DNA of 64,000 bases from Xenorhabdus indica (GTDB lineage Bacteria > Pseudomonadota > Gammaproteobacteria > Enterobacterales > Enterobacteriaceae): NCBI RefSeq assembly GCF_014467235.1, contig NZ_NKHP01000001.1, forward strand, positions 62,001-126,000, in the 5' to 3' direction. Every line of letters begins with the position of its first letter. Position 1 is the first letter of the stretch. The notes beneath the pieces are model-generated. The model worked only from the letters and a program-made list of their open reading frames with translations, had not been told where the DNA came from and ran no database searches. Positions 1 to 9,526 of the stretch are shown here, one piece after another. A program made the translations under genes and the position numbers.

Positions 1-30
1 GACGATGAGGACGAGGAGTTATTTTCATAA
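1..30 (+). CDS. C-terminal end of an upstream gene (partial)
   Basis: The first ten codons read in frame 1 give an acidic tail, DDEDEELFS, followed by TAA at 28-30. An acidic C-terminus ending at a stop just before AT-rich DNA suggests the end of a gene that lies outside the window. Nine residues are too few to identify a family, and a chance open frame cannot be excluded. Confidence 0.35.
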   Translation, partial: DDEDEELFS

Positions 31-97
31 ACCGAAAAAATTTTCTTCTTACCTCTCCTGACATGAAGTTCACTTCCTGCTTTAAATATCGTAGAAA

Positions 98-121
98 TAT
101 AGTTTCCTACAGGAAACTATA
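98..121. promoter_or_regulatory. Perfect 11-bp inverted repeat, candidate MarR operator
   Basis: The half-site TATAGTTTCCT at 98-108 is followed by the spacer AC and its exact reverse complement at 111-121. A short spacer and arms of this length are typical of operators for dimeric winged-helix regulators such as the MarR family. There is no T-run after it, so it does not look like a terminator. It lies about 165 bp upstream of the UvrA-like gene, the first gene of a cluster that ends with its own marR gene. I did not find the same half-site before the NRPS genes or before marR. Operator function is inferred. Confidence 0.5.
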
Positions 122-284
122 GTTATTAATTTATTTTTATACTCCTGGTAAATTTTCTAACAAACGAAAAATATGATTTCCATTTGGAAATTACATATTG
201 CGGTGCTATAGTCAGCCACCTGACAGAATAAATGTGTGTTTTTTCCCCGATGTTGGTGTGAGTCACGCGTGAAAGGTGAATTAA

Positions 285-2552
285 ATGAGAAATCATGAAC
301 AAAACACAATTGAAATTCGTGGTGCGAAACAAAATAACCTTAAAGGAATTGATCTATATATTCCTAAAAACGTTATCACTGTATTCACAGGTGTTTCAGG
401 TTCAGGTAAAAGCTCCCTTGTATTCGGTACAATTGCTGCGGAATCTCAAAGACAACTTAATGATACTTTCCCGCCTTATATCCGGCATCGGTTGCCATAC
501 TATGGTCAGCCGGATGTGGATGAGATAAACAACCTCACTACTGCAATTATCATTAACCAAAAACGTATTGGTGAAAATGTACGCTCTACGGTTGGTACGG
601 CGTCAGATATTTATACTTTGCTGCGACTTTTGTTTTCCAGAATCGGTAAACCCTTTGTCGGTTATTCCAATATTTTTTCATTCAATCATCCATCAGGTAT
701 GTGTCCAAATTGTGAAGGATTAGGCATTGCCAGCACCATAGATGTTGAAAGATTGGTGAATGAAAATAAGTCTTTAAATGAAGGCGCAATTCAATATTCC
801 ACATTTGCGCCGGGTACTTGGCGGTGGCGTCGGTATGTTCATTCTGGTTTGTTTGATAATGACAAGAAAATTGCTGATTACACGACAGAAGAACGCCGAC
901 TTTTACTTTATGCAGATAACGTCGTACCGGTTGTGCCTTCCCCTGATTGGCCTAAATCTGCCCGATTTGAAGGTGTTATTACCCGATTTACGCGCAGCTA
1001 TCTGGTTAAGGATAGCAAGGAGAACACAAGTGAAGAATTTCAGGACATTGTTTCGATGAAACAGTGTCCTGTCTGCCACGGGCAGCGACTCAATAAACGT
1101 ATCCGTTCATGTTTAATTCAGAGTAAGAGTATCGGTGATTGTGTAGATATGCCGATTGTAGAGCTGAGGCAATTTATAACGACATTACGTGATCCTTCAG
1201 TCAGTACACTGCTCAATGCGTTAAAAACACGTTTAGCATCAATGTGCTCCGTTGGCCTTGGCTATTTAAATCTTAATCGCTCAACAACAACTTTATCAGG
1301 AGGAGAATCTCAGCGTTTAAAAATGGTGCGTCATTTAGGCAGTAGTCTCACCGGAATGACTTATATCATTGACGAACCCAGTACTGGTTTGCATCCGGCT
1401 GATATTACAAAACTTAATGTACTGATTCAGCAATTACGTGATAAAGGTAATACTATTTTAATGGTTGAACATGATCCCGATGTCATCAAAATTGCAGATC
1501 ATGTGGTTGATTTAGGTCCTGGCGCAGGAGACAACGGTGGAACCATTACTTATCAAGGTGATCTTAATGGCTTACGTATCTCCGGGACAGTAACCGGAAA
1601 ATATTTATCCCAGATAACTCATCTCAACCGAACCCCGAAAGAACCCGTTGGCTATCTCCCCATAAGAAATGCAATATTGCATAATCTAAAAGAAATTTCT
1701 ATTGATATACCGATGGGTGTCATGCTTGCTGTCAGTGGTGTGGCTGGCTCAGGTAAAAGTTCCCTGATTATGGGGGAGGTTGTCCCTAAATGTATAAATG
1801 CGGTTGTTATCGACCAGAAACCTCTGCATACCTCTAAGCGTTCTCATATTGCATCGTGGAGCGGGGTTTTTGATCACATTCGGGAACGCTTTGCACTGGC
1901 TAATAATGTGACCAAATCATGGTTTTCACCCAATGCCAGAGGGGCATGTCTGGAGTGTAACGGATTAGGTGTCATTGAAACTGATTTAGCTTTTATGGAT
2001 TCTGTTACCTTGCCTTGTGAGGCTTGTCAGGGGCAGAAATACAATAAAAAATCTTTAAATTATAAGTATAGAGATAAAACGATTGTTGATCTGATGAATA
2101 TGAGTATTGCTCAGGCGACAAATTTTTTTGAGGGAGATAGTCAGATTCACCCAACTTTAGTTCATATTCAAGATGTTGGATTAGGTTATATGCGGCTTGG
2201 GGAGTCTCTTGATCATTTATCCGGTGGAGAATGCCAAAGATTGAAACTTGCCTCTTACCTGAATAATAAGGGTGATATGTATATCTTTGATGAACCGACA
2301 ACCGGGCTTCATCCTTCAGATGTGGCGATCCTTATTAAGTTATTTCGCCGTCTTGTAGAGCAGGGAAATTCTGTCCTGATCATTGAACATAACATAGACA
2401 TTATTGCGGAAGCAGATTGGATAATTGATTTAGGTGAAGGTGCAGGAACTGATGGTGGACGAGTGATGTTCAGCGGCACACCACAGGAGATGTTTGAACA
2501 GGGTGACTCATTGACAGCCGAATATTTACGCCAGCACTGCCATAAAAAATAG
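285..2552 (+). CDS. uvrX: UvrA-like ABC ATPase, probable self-resistance protein of the pyrrolobenzodiazepine cluster
   Basis: The protein has 755 residues, shorter than housekeeping UvrA (about 940), and resembles the drug-resistance branch of UvrA proteins. Two ABC ATPase halves are visible. Walker A GVSGSGKSS lies near residue 36, with zinc-binding CPNCEGLG and CPVCHGQ pairs and signature LSGGESQRL near 340. The second half has Walker A GVAGSGKSS near 484, a second CxxC set (CLECNG, CEACQG), signature LSGGECQRL near 644 and Walker B FDEPTTGLHP near 667. Family knowledge: uvrX in the Klebsiella tilivalline/tilimycin locus protects the producer from DNA alkylated by the pyrrolobenzodiazepine. 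Position next to an A-T plus C-A-T-R NRPS pair supports the same role. The start is preceded by GAAAGG. Symbol given by analogy. Confidence 0.85.
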   Translation: MRNHEQNTIEIRGAKQNNLKGIDLYIPKNVITVFTGVSGSGKSSLVFGTIAAESQRQLNDTFPPYIRHRLPYYGQPDVDEINNLTTAIIINQKRIGENVRSTVGTASDIYTLLRLLFSRIGKPFVGYSNIFSFNHPSGMCPNCEGLGIASTIDVERLVNENKSLNEGAIQYSTFAPGTWRWRRYVHSGLFDNDKKIADYTTEERRLLLYADNVVPVVPSPDWPKSARFEGVITRFTRSYLVKDSKENTSEEFQDIVSMKQCPVCHGQRLNKRIRSCLIQSKSIGDCVDMPIVELRQFITTLRDPSVSTLLNALKTRLASMCSVGLGYLNLNRSTTTLSGGESQRLKMVRHLGSSLTGMTYIIDEPSTGLHPADITKLNVLIQQLRDKGNTILMVEHDPDVIKIADHVVDLGPGAGDNGGTITYQGDLNGLRISGTVTGKYLSQITHLNRTPKEPVGYLPIRNAILHNLKEISIDIPMGVMLAVSGVAGSGKSSLIMGEVVPKCINAVVIDQKPLHTSKRSHIASWSGVFDHIRERFALANNVTKSWFSPNARGACLECNGLGVIETDLAFMDSVTLPCEACQGQKYNKKSLNYKYRDKTIVDLMNMSIAQATNFFEGDSQIHPTLVHIQDVGLGYMRLGESLDHLSGGECQRLKLASYLNNKGDMYIFDEPTTGLHPSDVAILIKLFRRLVEQGNSVLIIEHNIDIIAEADWIIDLGEGAGTDGGRVMFSGTPQEMFEQGDSLTAEYLRQHCHKK

Positions 2553-2921
2553 TTTTATCTTAAGTATTACATTTAAACTCTTCCTGATTGTTTAACTCCA
2601 TTTCTCATAATATTGGCGTTAAACATTTTATATTAATAGATTAATTTATTCTGCCTGAACAATATAAATAGTCTTTTATTTATCCACATATTGTTAATTT
2701 TTAAAGTGCAACTGTTGTTTGTAATGTTTATAACATTATGTTTTAATGAAATTTTATTTTTTGAATGATAAAAAAGTCATTTGACTGATTTCAGAGTTGC
2801 GTTGTAGACTTTGTTCTATCAAATTTTTCAGATTATTAAAATAAATATTTTATTCAGGGTATATCTAGCAGGATTATTTCGCTTCGAGTGAATTATTTAG
2901 TATATCTGAATTAATTTATAT

Positions 2922-2984
2922 TATACCCAATGGGTTTCAATATGATCAGCCAACAAAGAGGCAACTTGAAAGACGAAGGGTATA
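2922..2984. repeat. 63-bp ERIC-like/palindromic intergenic element
   Basis: The element opens with TATACCC and closes with the inverse GGGTATA. It contains the segment GCCAACAAAGAGGCAACTTG, which I recognise from intergenic repeats of Photorhabdus, Xenorhabdus and Yersinia related to ERIC elements. It is much shorter than a full ERIC of about 127 bp, so it may be an internally deleted copy. It lies between the UvrA-like gene and the first NRPS, just before the ribosome binding site. The rest of the 2553-3005 gap is AT-rich with no gene that I can see and presumably carries the NRPS promoter. Confidence 0.5.
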
Positions 2985-3005
2985 TAAATATGCGGAGGTT
3001 TCTGC

Positions 3006-4811
3006 ATGATCACAAAACATATCGAGCAGTTACATGCTATACCGGACCTCTTATTTGATATAGTAAATCGATATCCAAATAAAACAGCATTAGTATTTAA
3101 TTCTGAAATACTGTCATATCGTGAACTTTGGGATCAATCAACCCAGATAGCCTCTGTTTTGCAAAGAATAGGGGTTAGGAAAGGCGATAAAATTGCTGTC
3201 AAGTTAACTCGTTGCCTTGAGTTATATTTGGTGCTGGTGGCGGTGATCCGGCTTGGTGCTGTTATCGTGCCACTGAGTCATAGTAATCCTGCACAATATC
3301 AGGCAGATTGCATTAAGGTTGCCGATGTTAGTTTACTGATCTCAGAGACTGATGAGACGCTCACATTAAAAGAAACTAACACACCTATAAATTGCCCATT
3401 TATCTCTGTAGAAAACCTGCTTTTGAAAACGCGTGATTTAGGCTATATGCCCGTAGTATTTGAAAACCTCATTGCGACAGATCCAATAATGATATTGTTG
3501 ACATCAGGTTCCACTGGCAAACCCAAGAGTGTTATTATCCGTCATTGTGGTTTATCCCGCCTTGCGATTCCTGTCAGCCAATTAGGTAATACAGATAACG
3601 ACCGTTATTTACAGCTTGCGGACCCCGCATTCGCAGCGAGTACCAGCGAAATTTGGATGAGTTTTCTTACTGGAGCCACGCTTGTTATCTATCCGTCAAA
3701 TGTTCCTGATTTAGTAGAAATTAATAACATCATTGAACGCCAGAATATCTCTATTCTTTTTCTATCCGGCGGGCTCTTTCGGTTATTTGTAGAAGTTTAC
3801 CCTGATACTTTACATAAACCTAATTGTGTGATTGTTTCGGGAGATTTTGTTAATCCCAGACTATTTTCATTTGCAGCTAAAGCGGGTAAAGGACGTATAT
3901 TCAATGGAATGGGATGTACTGAAAATTCATCTTTTTCCGCTATTTATGAGGTATCACCAACCGAAATACTCGATCCTGACTCCCCTGTACCTATTGGTTG
4001 TCCATTGCCTCTTGTCAAGATGGTCGTACTTGATGATAACTTAGAAATTTGTGGGCTGGATATTCCGGGGGAACTTTGTATCAGCGGTGCGGGGCTTGCC
4101 GAAGGATACTCAGATCCCGTGTTAACCAAAGAGCGTTTTGTCTGGTTAGATCTTAATGGTATTTATGAACGCTATTACCGCACTGACGATCGGGCTAAAA
4201 AAAATCAATCTGGTAATATCACACTACTGGGGCGGGGTAAGCACATATGTAAAATTCGTGGATTTAGAATCGAAATCACAGGCGTGGAACATATATTACG
4301 TTCACACCCTCAAATAGAAGATGCCATTGTAACTATAGAACAAACATCTAATGAACCGCTGTTACACGCCTGTTATTTGAGTAAATCAGGCCCGCTATCC
4401 GACATTCAACTACGCGAGTTTATGAATTCAAAATTACCGTCTTATATGGTTCCAGAACGAATTACGCATGTTAACTCCTTACCGATGAATAAAAATGGTA
4501 AACGTGACCGGCTCAAGATGGCTCAGCTTATCGCTGATGGAAGACACAAGCAAAATGACTTTGAACATGATCCCGTACAAACAAAGGTTCTCTTAATCTG
4601 GGAAGAAATTACGGGTTACAAGAACCTTGATCCAGCAACTCTATTTTGGGAACAAGGTGTGAACTCCCTTCATCTAATCAAGTTAGCCTCTCTTGTCAGC
4701 AAAACACTTGGGATTCATGTTTCTCCTGCTGATGTTTTTTCAGCGGGTAGTGTCGAAAAATTAGCAATTCAATTAAGGAAAAATTGGCTGGAGAGAAAAG
4801 ATGGAAAATGA
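3006..4811 (+). CDS. Stand-alone A-T NRPS, predicted anthranilate-type aryl acid activation (NpsA/XtvA-like)
   Basis: The 601-residue protein has one adenylation domain (core A3 TSGSTGKPKS near residue 165; acyl-adenylate region through about 500) and one C-terminal carrier domain whose phosphopantetheine serine lies in EQGVNSLHL near residue 552. It has no condensation domain, as expected for a loading protein. The usual FDxS core reads FAAS, so the aspartate that binds the alpha-amino group is replaced by alanine. This is characteristic of A domains that take aryl acids such as anthranilate. The A5 motif is also unusual (GMGCTE in place of YGPTE). A CGGAGG ribosome binding site seven bases before the ATG supports the start. 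It overlaps the next NRPS gene by 11 bp. By analogy with tilivalline NpsA it would load anthranilate or 3-hydroxyanthranilate. The exact substrate is inferred. Confidence 0.8.
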   Translation: MITKHIEQLHAIPDLLFDIVNRYPNKTALVFNSEILSYRELWDQSTQIASVLQRIGVRKGDKIAVKLTRCLELYLVLVAVIRLGAVIVPLSHSNPAQYQADCIKVADVSLLISETDETLTLKETNTPINCPFISVENLLLKTRDLGYMPVVFENLIATDPIMILLTSGSTGKPKSVIIRHCGLSRLAIPVSQLGNTDNDRYLQLADPAFAASTSEIWMSFLTGATLVIYPSNVPDLVEINNIIERQNISILFLSGGLFRLFVEVYPDTLHKPNCVIVSGDFVNPRLFSFAAKAGKGRIFNGMGCTENSSFSAIYEVSPTEILDPDSPVPIGCPLPLVKMVVLDDNLEICGLDIPGELCISGAGLAEGYSDPVLTKERFVWLDLNGIYERYYRTDDRAKKNQSGNITLLGRGKHICKIRGFRIEITGVEHILRSHPQIEDAIVTIEQTSNEPLLHACYLSKSGPLSDIQLREFMNSKLPSYMVPERITHVNSLPMNKNGKRDRLKMAQLIADGRHKQNDFEHDPVQTKVLLIWEEITGYKNLDPATLFWEQGVNSLHLIKLASLVSKTLGIHVSPADVFSAGSVEKLAIQLRKNWLERKDGK

Positions 4812-7800
4812 GACTTTATACAAAGCGGTTAAGGATACATTGGATAACTTTTTACAACAGCATTTACTATGGCATTGTGAAAACAAATGGCACTGTAATG
4901 AATACGATCTAAGTATTCTTTCTGCTAATGATGCCAGTCGATGTGCAGATTTACTCTCTGAATTCTTAGATCTGTCGGTGAATACACAAATTATCCTTTC
5001 TTCTTCCTCACTAGATAATTTAATTGATAACTTAATCGACTATGCACCTGAATTGAGTAGCAGGACATATATACCCAGTACTCAAGGGCAAAAAGGATTA
5101 TGGCTACTTGACCAGGTATTAATTCAACCTGAATGTTACAATGTCCCATTACTTGTAGAAATAGGGACACATTTAGATCATCATTTGCTGGAAAAAGCAA
5201 TCACACAATTTGTAGAAATAACGCCTGTTTTACGTACGCGTTTTGCATTTAATCAAAAGCAGCTTTATCAAGTCATAGAACAGCCCGGTAATATTCAAAT
5301 TGTCCATAAAACACTTACCGAGATCATTCATCCGGAAACCGTTATTCAACAGATGGCATCTAAACAATATGATTTGGCAAAATGGCCATTATTCGATATC
5401 TGCTTGATAACAGATGAATCAAAACAGAGTTGGCTGGTATGTTGCTTCCATCATATTATCGTCGATGCACCCTCAGTACGTATTATTGTAAAAAATATTC
5501 TCAAATATTATTGCCACTTACTTAGAAGTGAATTGTTTGGAGACAAAGAATATCATTATCTGAAAATCGGTGCCGGCTATCTGGAATTTACTCAATGGCA
5601 ACAAGAACTATTAGCCAAACCTGAAACTTCCATGATGAAAGAATATTGGAAGCAGACACTTACTCCTTATCCTCCTATGATAGATCTTCCGACTGATTTT
5701 CCCAGAAAAGAGAACAAAGGAACTAAAGCAGATTATCTTCACTTGCAACTTAGCCATGATGAAGTACTGAAAATATCTCAGCAGGCACTCAACCTTGCAA
5801 TGACGCCCTTTATGTATATGGCCATGTGTTGGCAGTTCTTACTGTATAATCTGTCTGGACAGAAAGATATCACTATCGGTATTCCTTTTACGCTGCGTGA
5901 TAACACTGATTTTGAGGAAACAGTAGGATATTTGGTCAACACACTACCATTCCGGTCGTATTTAGATGCAGATATTACAGTGAATCAATTTGCAATGTCA
6001 GTGAGTGAGCGTTTTGTTCAGGCTCATTTAAACAAACAGTTACCTTTTGCTGACATGGTTGCTGATACGGGTCAAAACTTTGGATTGGCTAATCCTGTGT
6101 TTCAGACACTGCTTGTCATGATTGATACTACCAATGATGTATTCCGGGATTTTCCTTTTCCAGTAAAACTTTCCGAACAATATATTCAGGCAGCTAAATA
6201 TGATTTAACTCTCTTTATTAAAACAGAAACATCCAATCAGTTAGTGATGGAATTTAATGCCGAACTATTTGAAGGCAACACGATACAATATTGGCTGGAG
6301 CTCTATAAGCAAATCACTTTATCTATAGGGAAATGGGGAGAAAAGACGCTAGGTGAAATTGAGATCCTGACACAAGAAGAACAATTTTACATCGCTAATC
6401 GTTCAAGTACGCCATTTTCTGATACGGGTAATCAATGTGTTATCAGGGAGATCGAAGCGTATGCGAAAAATCACCCGAATCATATTGCGTTAATGACACG
6501 CTACAGCCATTGGTCTTATGGGTGGTTAGATCATCGGGCCAATCAGTTGGCTGAATTTATCTATACAAATTACACCATTGGTGTCGGTTCGCGGGTCGGA
6601 CTGTTGTTAAATCGAAATGAAGATTCTATCGTTGCTTTACTGGCCGTTTTAAAAACAGGTGCATCCTATGTTCCTATTGACCCTGGTTATCCTTCGGAAC
6701 GTATTGAATATATGCTTCAAGATGCAGCGGTGGATTGTATCGTTACCACAAGTGAACTTGTTACAGTAACATCGGTATCTATCTCCAGAGTGATATTAGA
6801 TGAAATAGTATTCGCACAGGATGTTAATTGGCAATCAGTACAACGTAAACCGGATGATGAGTTATATGTCATTTATACATCTGGCTCAACAGGTCAACCT
6901 AAGGGGGTACGCCTGCTGAATAAGACATTGTCTAATCTGCTGGAATGGCAAAAAGGGATTTCTGTCTGTAGTGAAGGTGATTGCACTCTGCATTACATGT
7001 CTCTGTCTTTTGATGTTTCCGTGCAGGAAATATTTGCTACGTTGTGCACCGGAGGAAAATTATATATTGCAGATGAAGAAGAGCGTAAGGATCTGCATTA
7101 TCTGCAAAATGTCATTGAGTTAAATGGAATTCACCGCGCATATTTTCCCTATGTTGCGCTACAACATTTGGCTCAATTAACCGTCATGAATAAAGCTCAA
7201 CTGCCGACGCTTAAAGAAGTCTATTCAACCGGTGAACAACTGGTTCTCACTTCTGACATTAAGCGTATGTTTAATGCTAACCGAAGACTGATTAACCTCT
7301 ATGGCCCGTCAGAAAGTCATGTCTGTTCTGCTTATATCATGCCGACGAATGTATCTCTATGGGGGGATAGTGCATCAATCGGATATCCACTACCCGGATT
7401 TACCCTGCTCGCGCTTGATGAGCACAAGCGCATGGTTCCGGCAGGGATAACAGGCGAACTTTGGATTATCAGCGACTTTCTTTCTCCCGGTTATCACAAC
7501 AAAGAGCATGAAACCCAAACGCGGTTTCTAACCGGAAGCTGGCCAGGTGTACTTAGCCAACATGCTTATAAATCGGGTGATCTGGTAAGGCTAAAATCTG
7601 ATGATACATTCACGTACCTTGGACGTCTGGATAATCAGTTAAAAATTCGTGGATTCAGGATTGAACCATCAGAAATAGAAGCGGTACTCAATTCATTGGA
7701 TGGTGTGAAAGTGTCTGCTGTTATTGGCAAAGAAGACACCGCAGGTAACAAAATGCTGGTGGCTTTCATAGTGGCAACCACAACTGCGACATTAGCGCGC

Positions 7801-9423
7801 GCCGGGCTATTAACTGAATTACGTACTCATCTGCCAGATTACATGATCCCAAATGAGTTTGTATTTTTATCTGATCTTCCAACGACTCCAAGTGGAAAAA
7901 TTGATCGTAGGGCATTACATGATGTTGAGATAAATGGTATCGGGATAAACCAATTGTCAGATTTTGCAGCAGATAAGCTTGAAAATAGTAGTATCTCTGA
8001 GGAACGTCTGACTTCAATTGAACAAAAAGTAAAATCACTCTGGCAAAAAGTTCTGCCAAACCGGCAAATTAAAGCAGGAGATAACTTTTTCAATATCGGA
8101 GGACATTCGCTATTAGCAACACAATTGGTGTATTTATTGCGCAAACAATTTAATGCCGATTTTCCACTCAAGTTACTGTTCAGCACTCCTACTTTACGTG
8201 ACATGGCCGCTTCTGTTGATATCTATCTGAATAATAATCAAAAAAACAATAACGAAATGCAGAATACATTCATTAATGACGCATCCATACAGCACGATTG
8301 GACTTCTGTTCAGCAACTAAGCCTATCGGAAAGTGATGGTGTATTACTCACCGGAGCAACGGGTTTTTTAGGTATCTATCTTCTTCGTTCGTTACTTCAG
8401 CAACTGGCTGGTAAAGTATTTTGTTTAGTCAGGGCAACAGATAGCAGTACAGGGTTAAACCGTATAATAAAAAATGCTCATCGTTATGGTATCGAAATTG
8501 ATTTTTCCCGTGTTGAAATTGTGGTAGGGGAGATTGCTGAAACCAGATTTGGCTTAAATGAGGAAGAATATCAGTTATTGTCAGAGCAAGTAGCTAAAAT
8601 CTATCATGCAGCCGCTCATATTAATTTTGTCCTCCCATACAGTTCTGTTAAAGGAACAAATGTAGATGGTACGGTAGAAATCATTAACTTCTGTTGTCAC
8701 CACCAACACAAGAAACTTGAATACATTTCTACTATCGCTGTATTTTCATCAGACTATCCTAATCAACCCATTACAGAGGATTGTTTTCCTGATCACCCGG
8801 ATTCACTATCTATTGGTTATACTCAAAGTAAATGGGTAGCTGAACAATATATACAACAAGCCAGAACTCAAGGTGTCGATATCAATGTTTACCGAATAGG
8901 GCGAATATCCGGTGACAGTGTCACTGGTGCATGTCAGGAAGATGACTTTCTGTGGCGTCAGATTAAAAGTTTTATCCAAATGGGAATTGCGCTATACCCA
9001 GAATTATTAAATACAGATCTATTGCCTGTTGATTTTGTCAGCCAAGTCATTGTGACATTATCAGTTTCCAATAAAATACCCGGTCATCATAACTTCCATT
9101 TATTTCATCCTAAAGGTACTGACTTTACCCCGGTGTATCTGGCACTGAAACACAAAGGGTATAACATCAAAACTGTTTCTCAGTCAGTTTGGTTGGAAAA
9201 ACTCGAAAAAATGGTTGTTAATGGCGATGATGTAGCATTAGGTTCATTAGTTCATCTGTTTAAAGAACAAACTTTGACTATTGGTAACAATACCTATAAC
9301 AACCAAATGACACATCAGATGATTAGAAATTGTGGATTTGATTTTCCGGATATCACTGTAAGAACTTTTACGAAATTGATTGCTTATTTTATGGACAAAA
9401 AATATGAACCGGAATATAAGTAA
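4801..9423 (+). CDS. C-A-T-reductase NRPS, predicted proline-activating, reductive release (NpsB/XtvB-like)
   Basis: The 1,540-residue protein starts with about 85 residues resembling a degenerate carrier domain. A condensation domain follows (HHIIVDA near residue 216, with DA in place of the usual DG), then an A domain (YTSGSTGQPKG near 690; FDVSVQEIF near 736), a carrier domain (GGHSLL near 1100) and a thioester reductase domain (LLTGATGFLG near 1181). Pocket residues read by eye begin D-V-Q-Y, the pattern of proline A domains, though later positions differ from the textbook Pro code. Family knowledge: in tilivalline and tomaymycin assembly the C-A-T-R enzyme joins the aryl acid to proline, and NAD(P)H-dependent release as an aldehyde allows closure to a pyrrolobenzodiazepine. 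The upstream A-T gene fits as partner. Confidence 0.85.
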   Translation: MENETLYKAVKDTLDNFLQQHLLWHCENKWHCNEYDLSILSANDASRCADLLSEFLDLSVNTQIILSSSSLDNLIDNLIDYAPELSSRTYIPSTQGQKGLWLLDQVLIQPECYNVPLLVEIGTHLDHHLLEKAITQFVEITPVLRTRFAFNQKQLYQVIEQPGNIQIVHKTLTEIIHPETVIQQMASKQYDLAKWPLFDICLITDESKQSWLVCCFHHIIVDAPSVRIIVKNILKYYCHLLRSELFGDKEYHYLKIGAGYLEFTQWQQELLAKPETSMMKEYWKQTLTPYPPMIDLPTDFPRKENKGTKADYLHLQLSHDEVLKISQQALNLAMTPFMYMAMCWQFLLYNLSGQKDITIGIPFTLRDNTDFEETVGYLVNTLPFRSYLDADITVNQFAMSVSERFVQAHLNKQLPFADMVADTGQNFGLANPVFQTLLVMIDTTNDVFRDFPFPVKLSEQYIQAAKYDLTLFIKTETSNQLVMEFNAELFEGNTIQYWLELYKQITLSIGKWGEKTLGEIEILTQEEQFYIANRSSTPFSDTGNQCVIREIEAYAKNHPNHIALMTRYSHWSYGWLDHRANQLAEFIYTNYTIGVGSRVGLLLNRNEDSIVALLAVLKTGASYVPIDPGYPSERIEYMLQDAAVDCIVTTSELVTVTSVSISRVILDEIVFAQDVNWQSVQRKPDDELYVIYTSGSTGQPKGVRLLNKTLSNLLEWQKGISVCSEGDCTLHYMSLSFDVSVQEIFATLCTGGKLYIADEEERKDLHYLQNVIELNGIHRAYFPYVALQHLAQLTVMNKAQLPTLKEVYSTGEQLVLTSDIKRMFNANRRLINLYGPSESHVCSAYIMPTNVSLWGDSASIGYPLPGFTLLALDEHKRMVPAGITGELWIISDFLSPGYHNKEHETQTRFLTGSWPGVLSQHAYKSGDLVRLKSDDTFTYLGRLDNQLKIRGFRIEPSEIEAVLNSLDGVKVSAVIGKEDTAGNKMLVAFIVATTTATLARAGLLTELRTHLPDYMIPNEFVFLSDLPTTPSGKIDRRALHDVEINGIGINQLSDFAADKLENSSISEERLTSIEQKVKSLWQKVLPNRQIKAGDNFFNIGGHSLLATQLVYLLRKQFNADFPLKLLFSTPTLRDMAASVDIYLNNNQKNNNEMQNTFINDASIQHDWTSVQQLSLSESDGVLLTGATGFLGIYLLRSLLQQLAGKVFCLVRATDSSTGLNRIIKNAHRYGIEIDFSRVEIVVGEIAETRFGLNEEEYQLLSEQVAKIYHAAAHINFVLPYSSVKGTNVDGTVEIINFCCHHQHKKLEYISTIAVFSSDYPNQPITEDCFPDHPDSLSIGYTQSKWVAEQYIQQARTQGVDINVYRIGRISGDSVTGACQEDDFLWRQIKSFIQMGIALYPELLNTDLLPVDFVSQVIVTLSVSNKIPGHHNFHLFHPKGTDFTPVYLALKHKGYNIKTVSQSVWLEKLEKMVVNGDDVALGSLVHLFKEQTLTIGNNTYNNQMTHQMIRNCGFDFPDITVRTFTKLIAYFMDKKYEPEYK

Positions 9424-9526
9424 CTGTGAAGCAATTTTCTTCCTTGATTTTTACTGTTTTCTAGCCGTATATATGCCATGTGGATTTCAAGTTGCATCCA
9501 AAGTTCAGGTTATATAAGAAGGTCAT

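Noticed and set aside
2590..2624. GTTTAAC/GTTAAAC inverted repeat after the UvrA-like gene
   Set aside because: AT-rich seven-bp arms with a 21-base loop and no T-run; likely to occur by chance in this DNA.
9462..9515. Possible second ERIC-like element before marR
   Set aside because: Only GGATTTCAAGTTGCATCC resembles the repeat. The TATACCC/GGGTATA ends are absent, so it is not listed as a feature.
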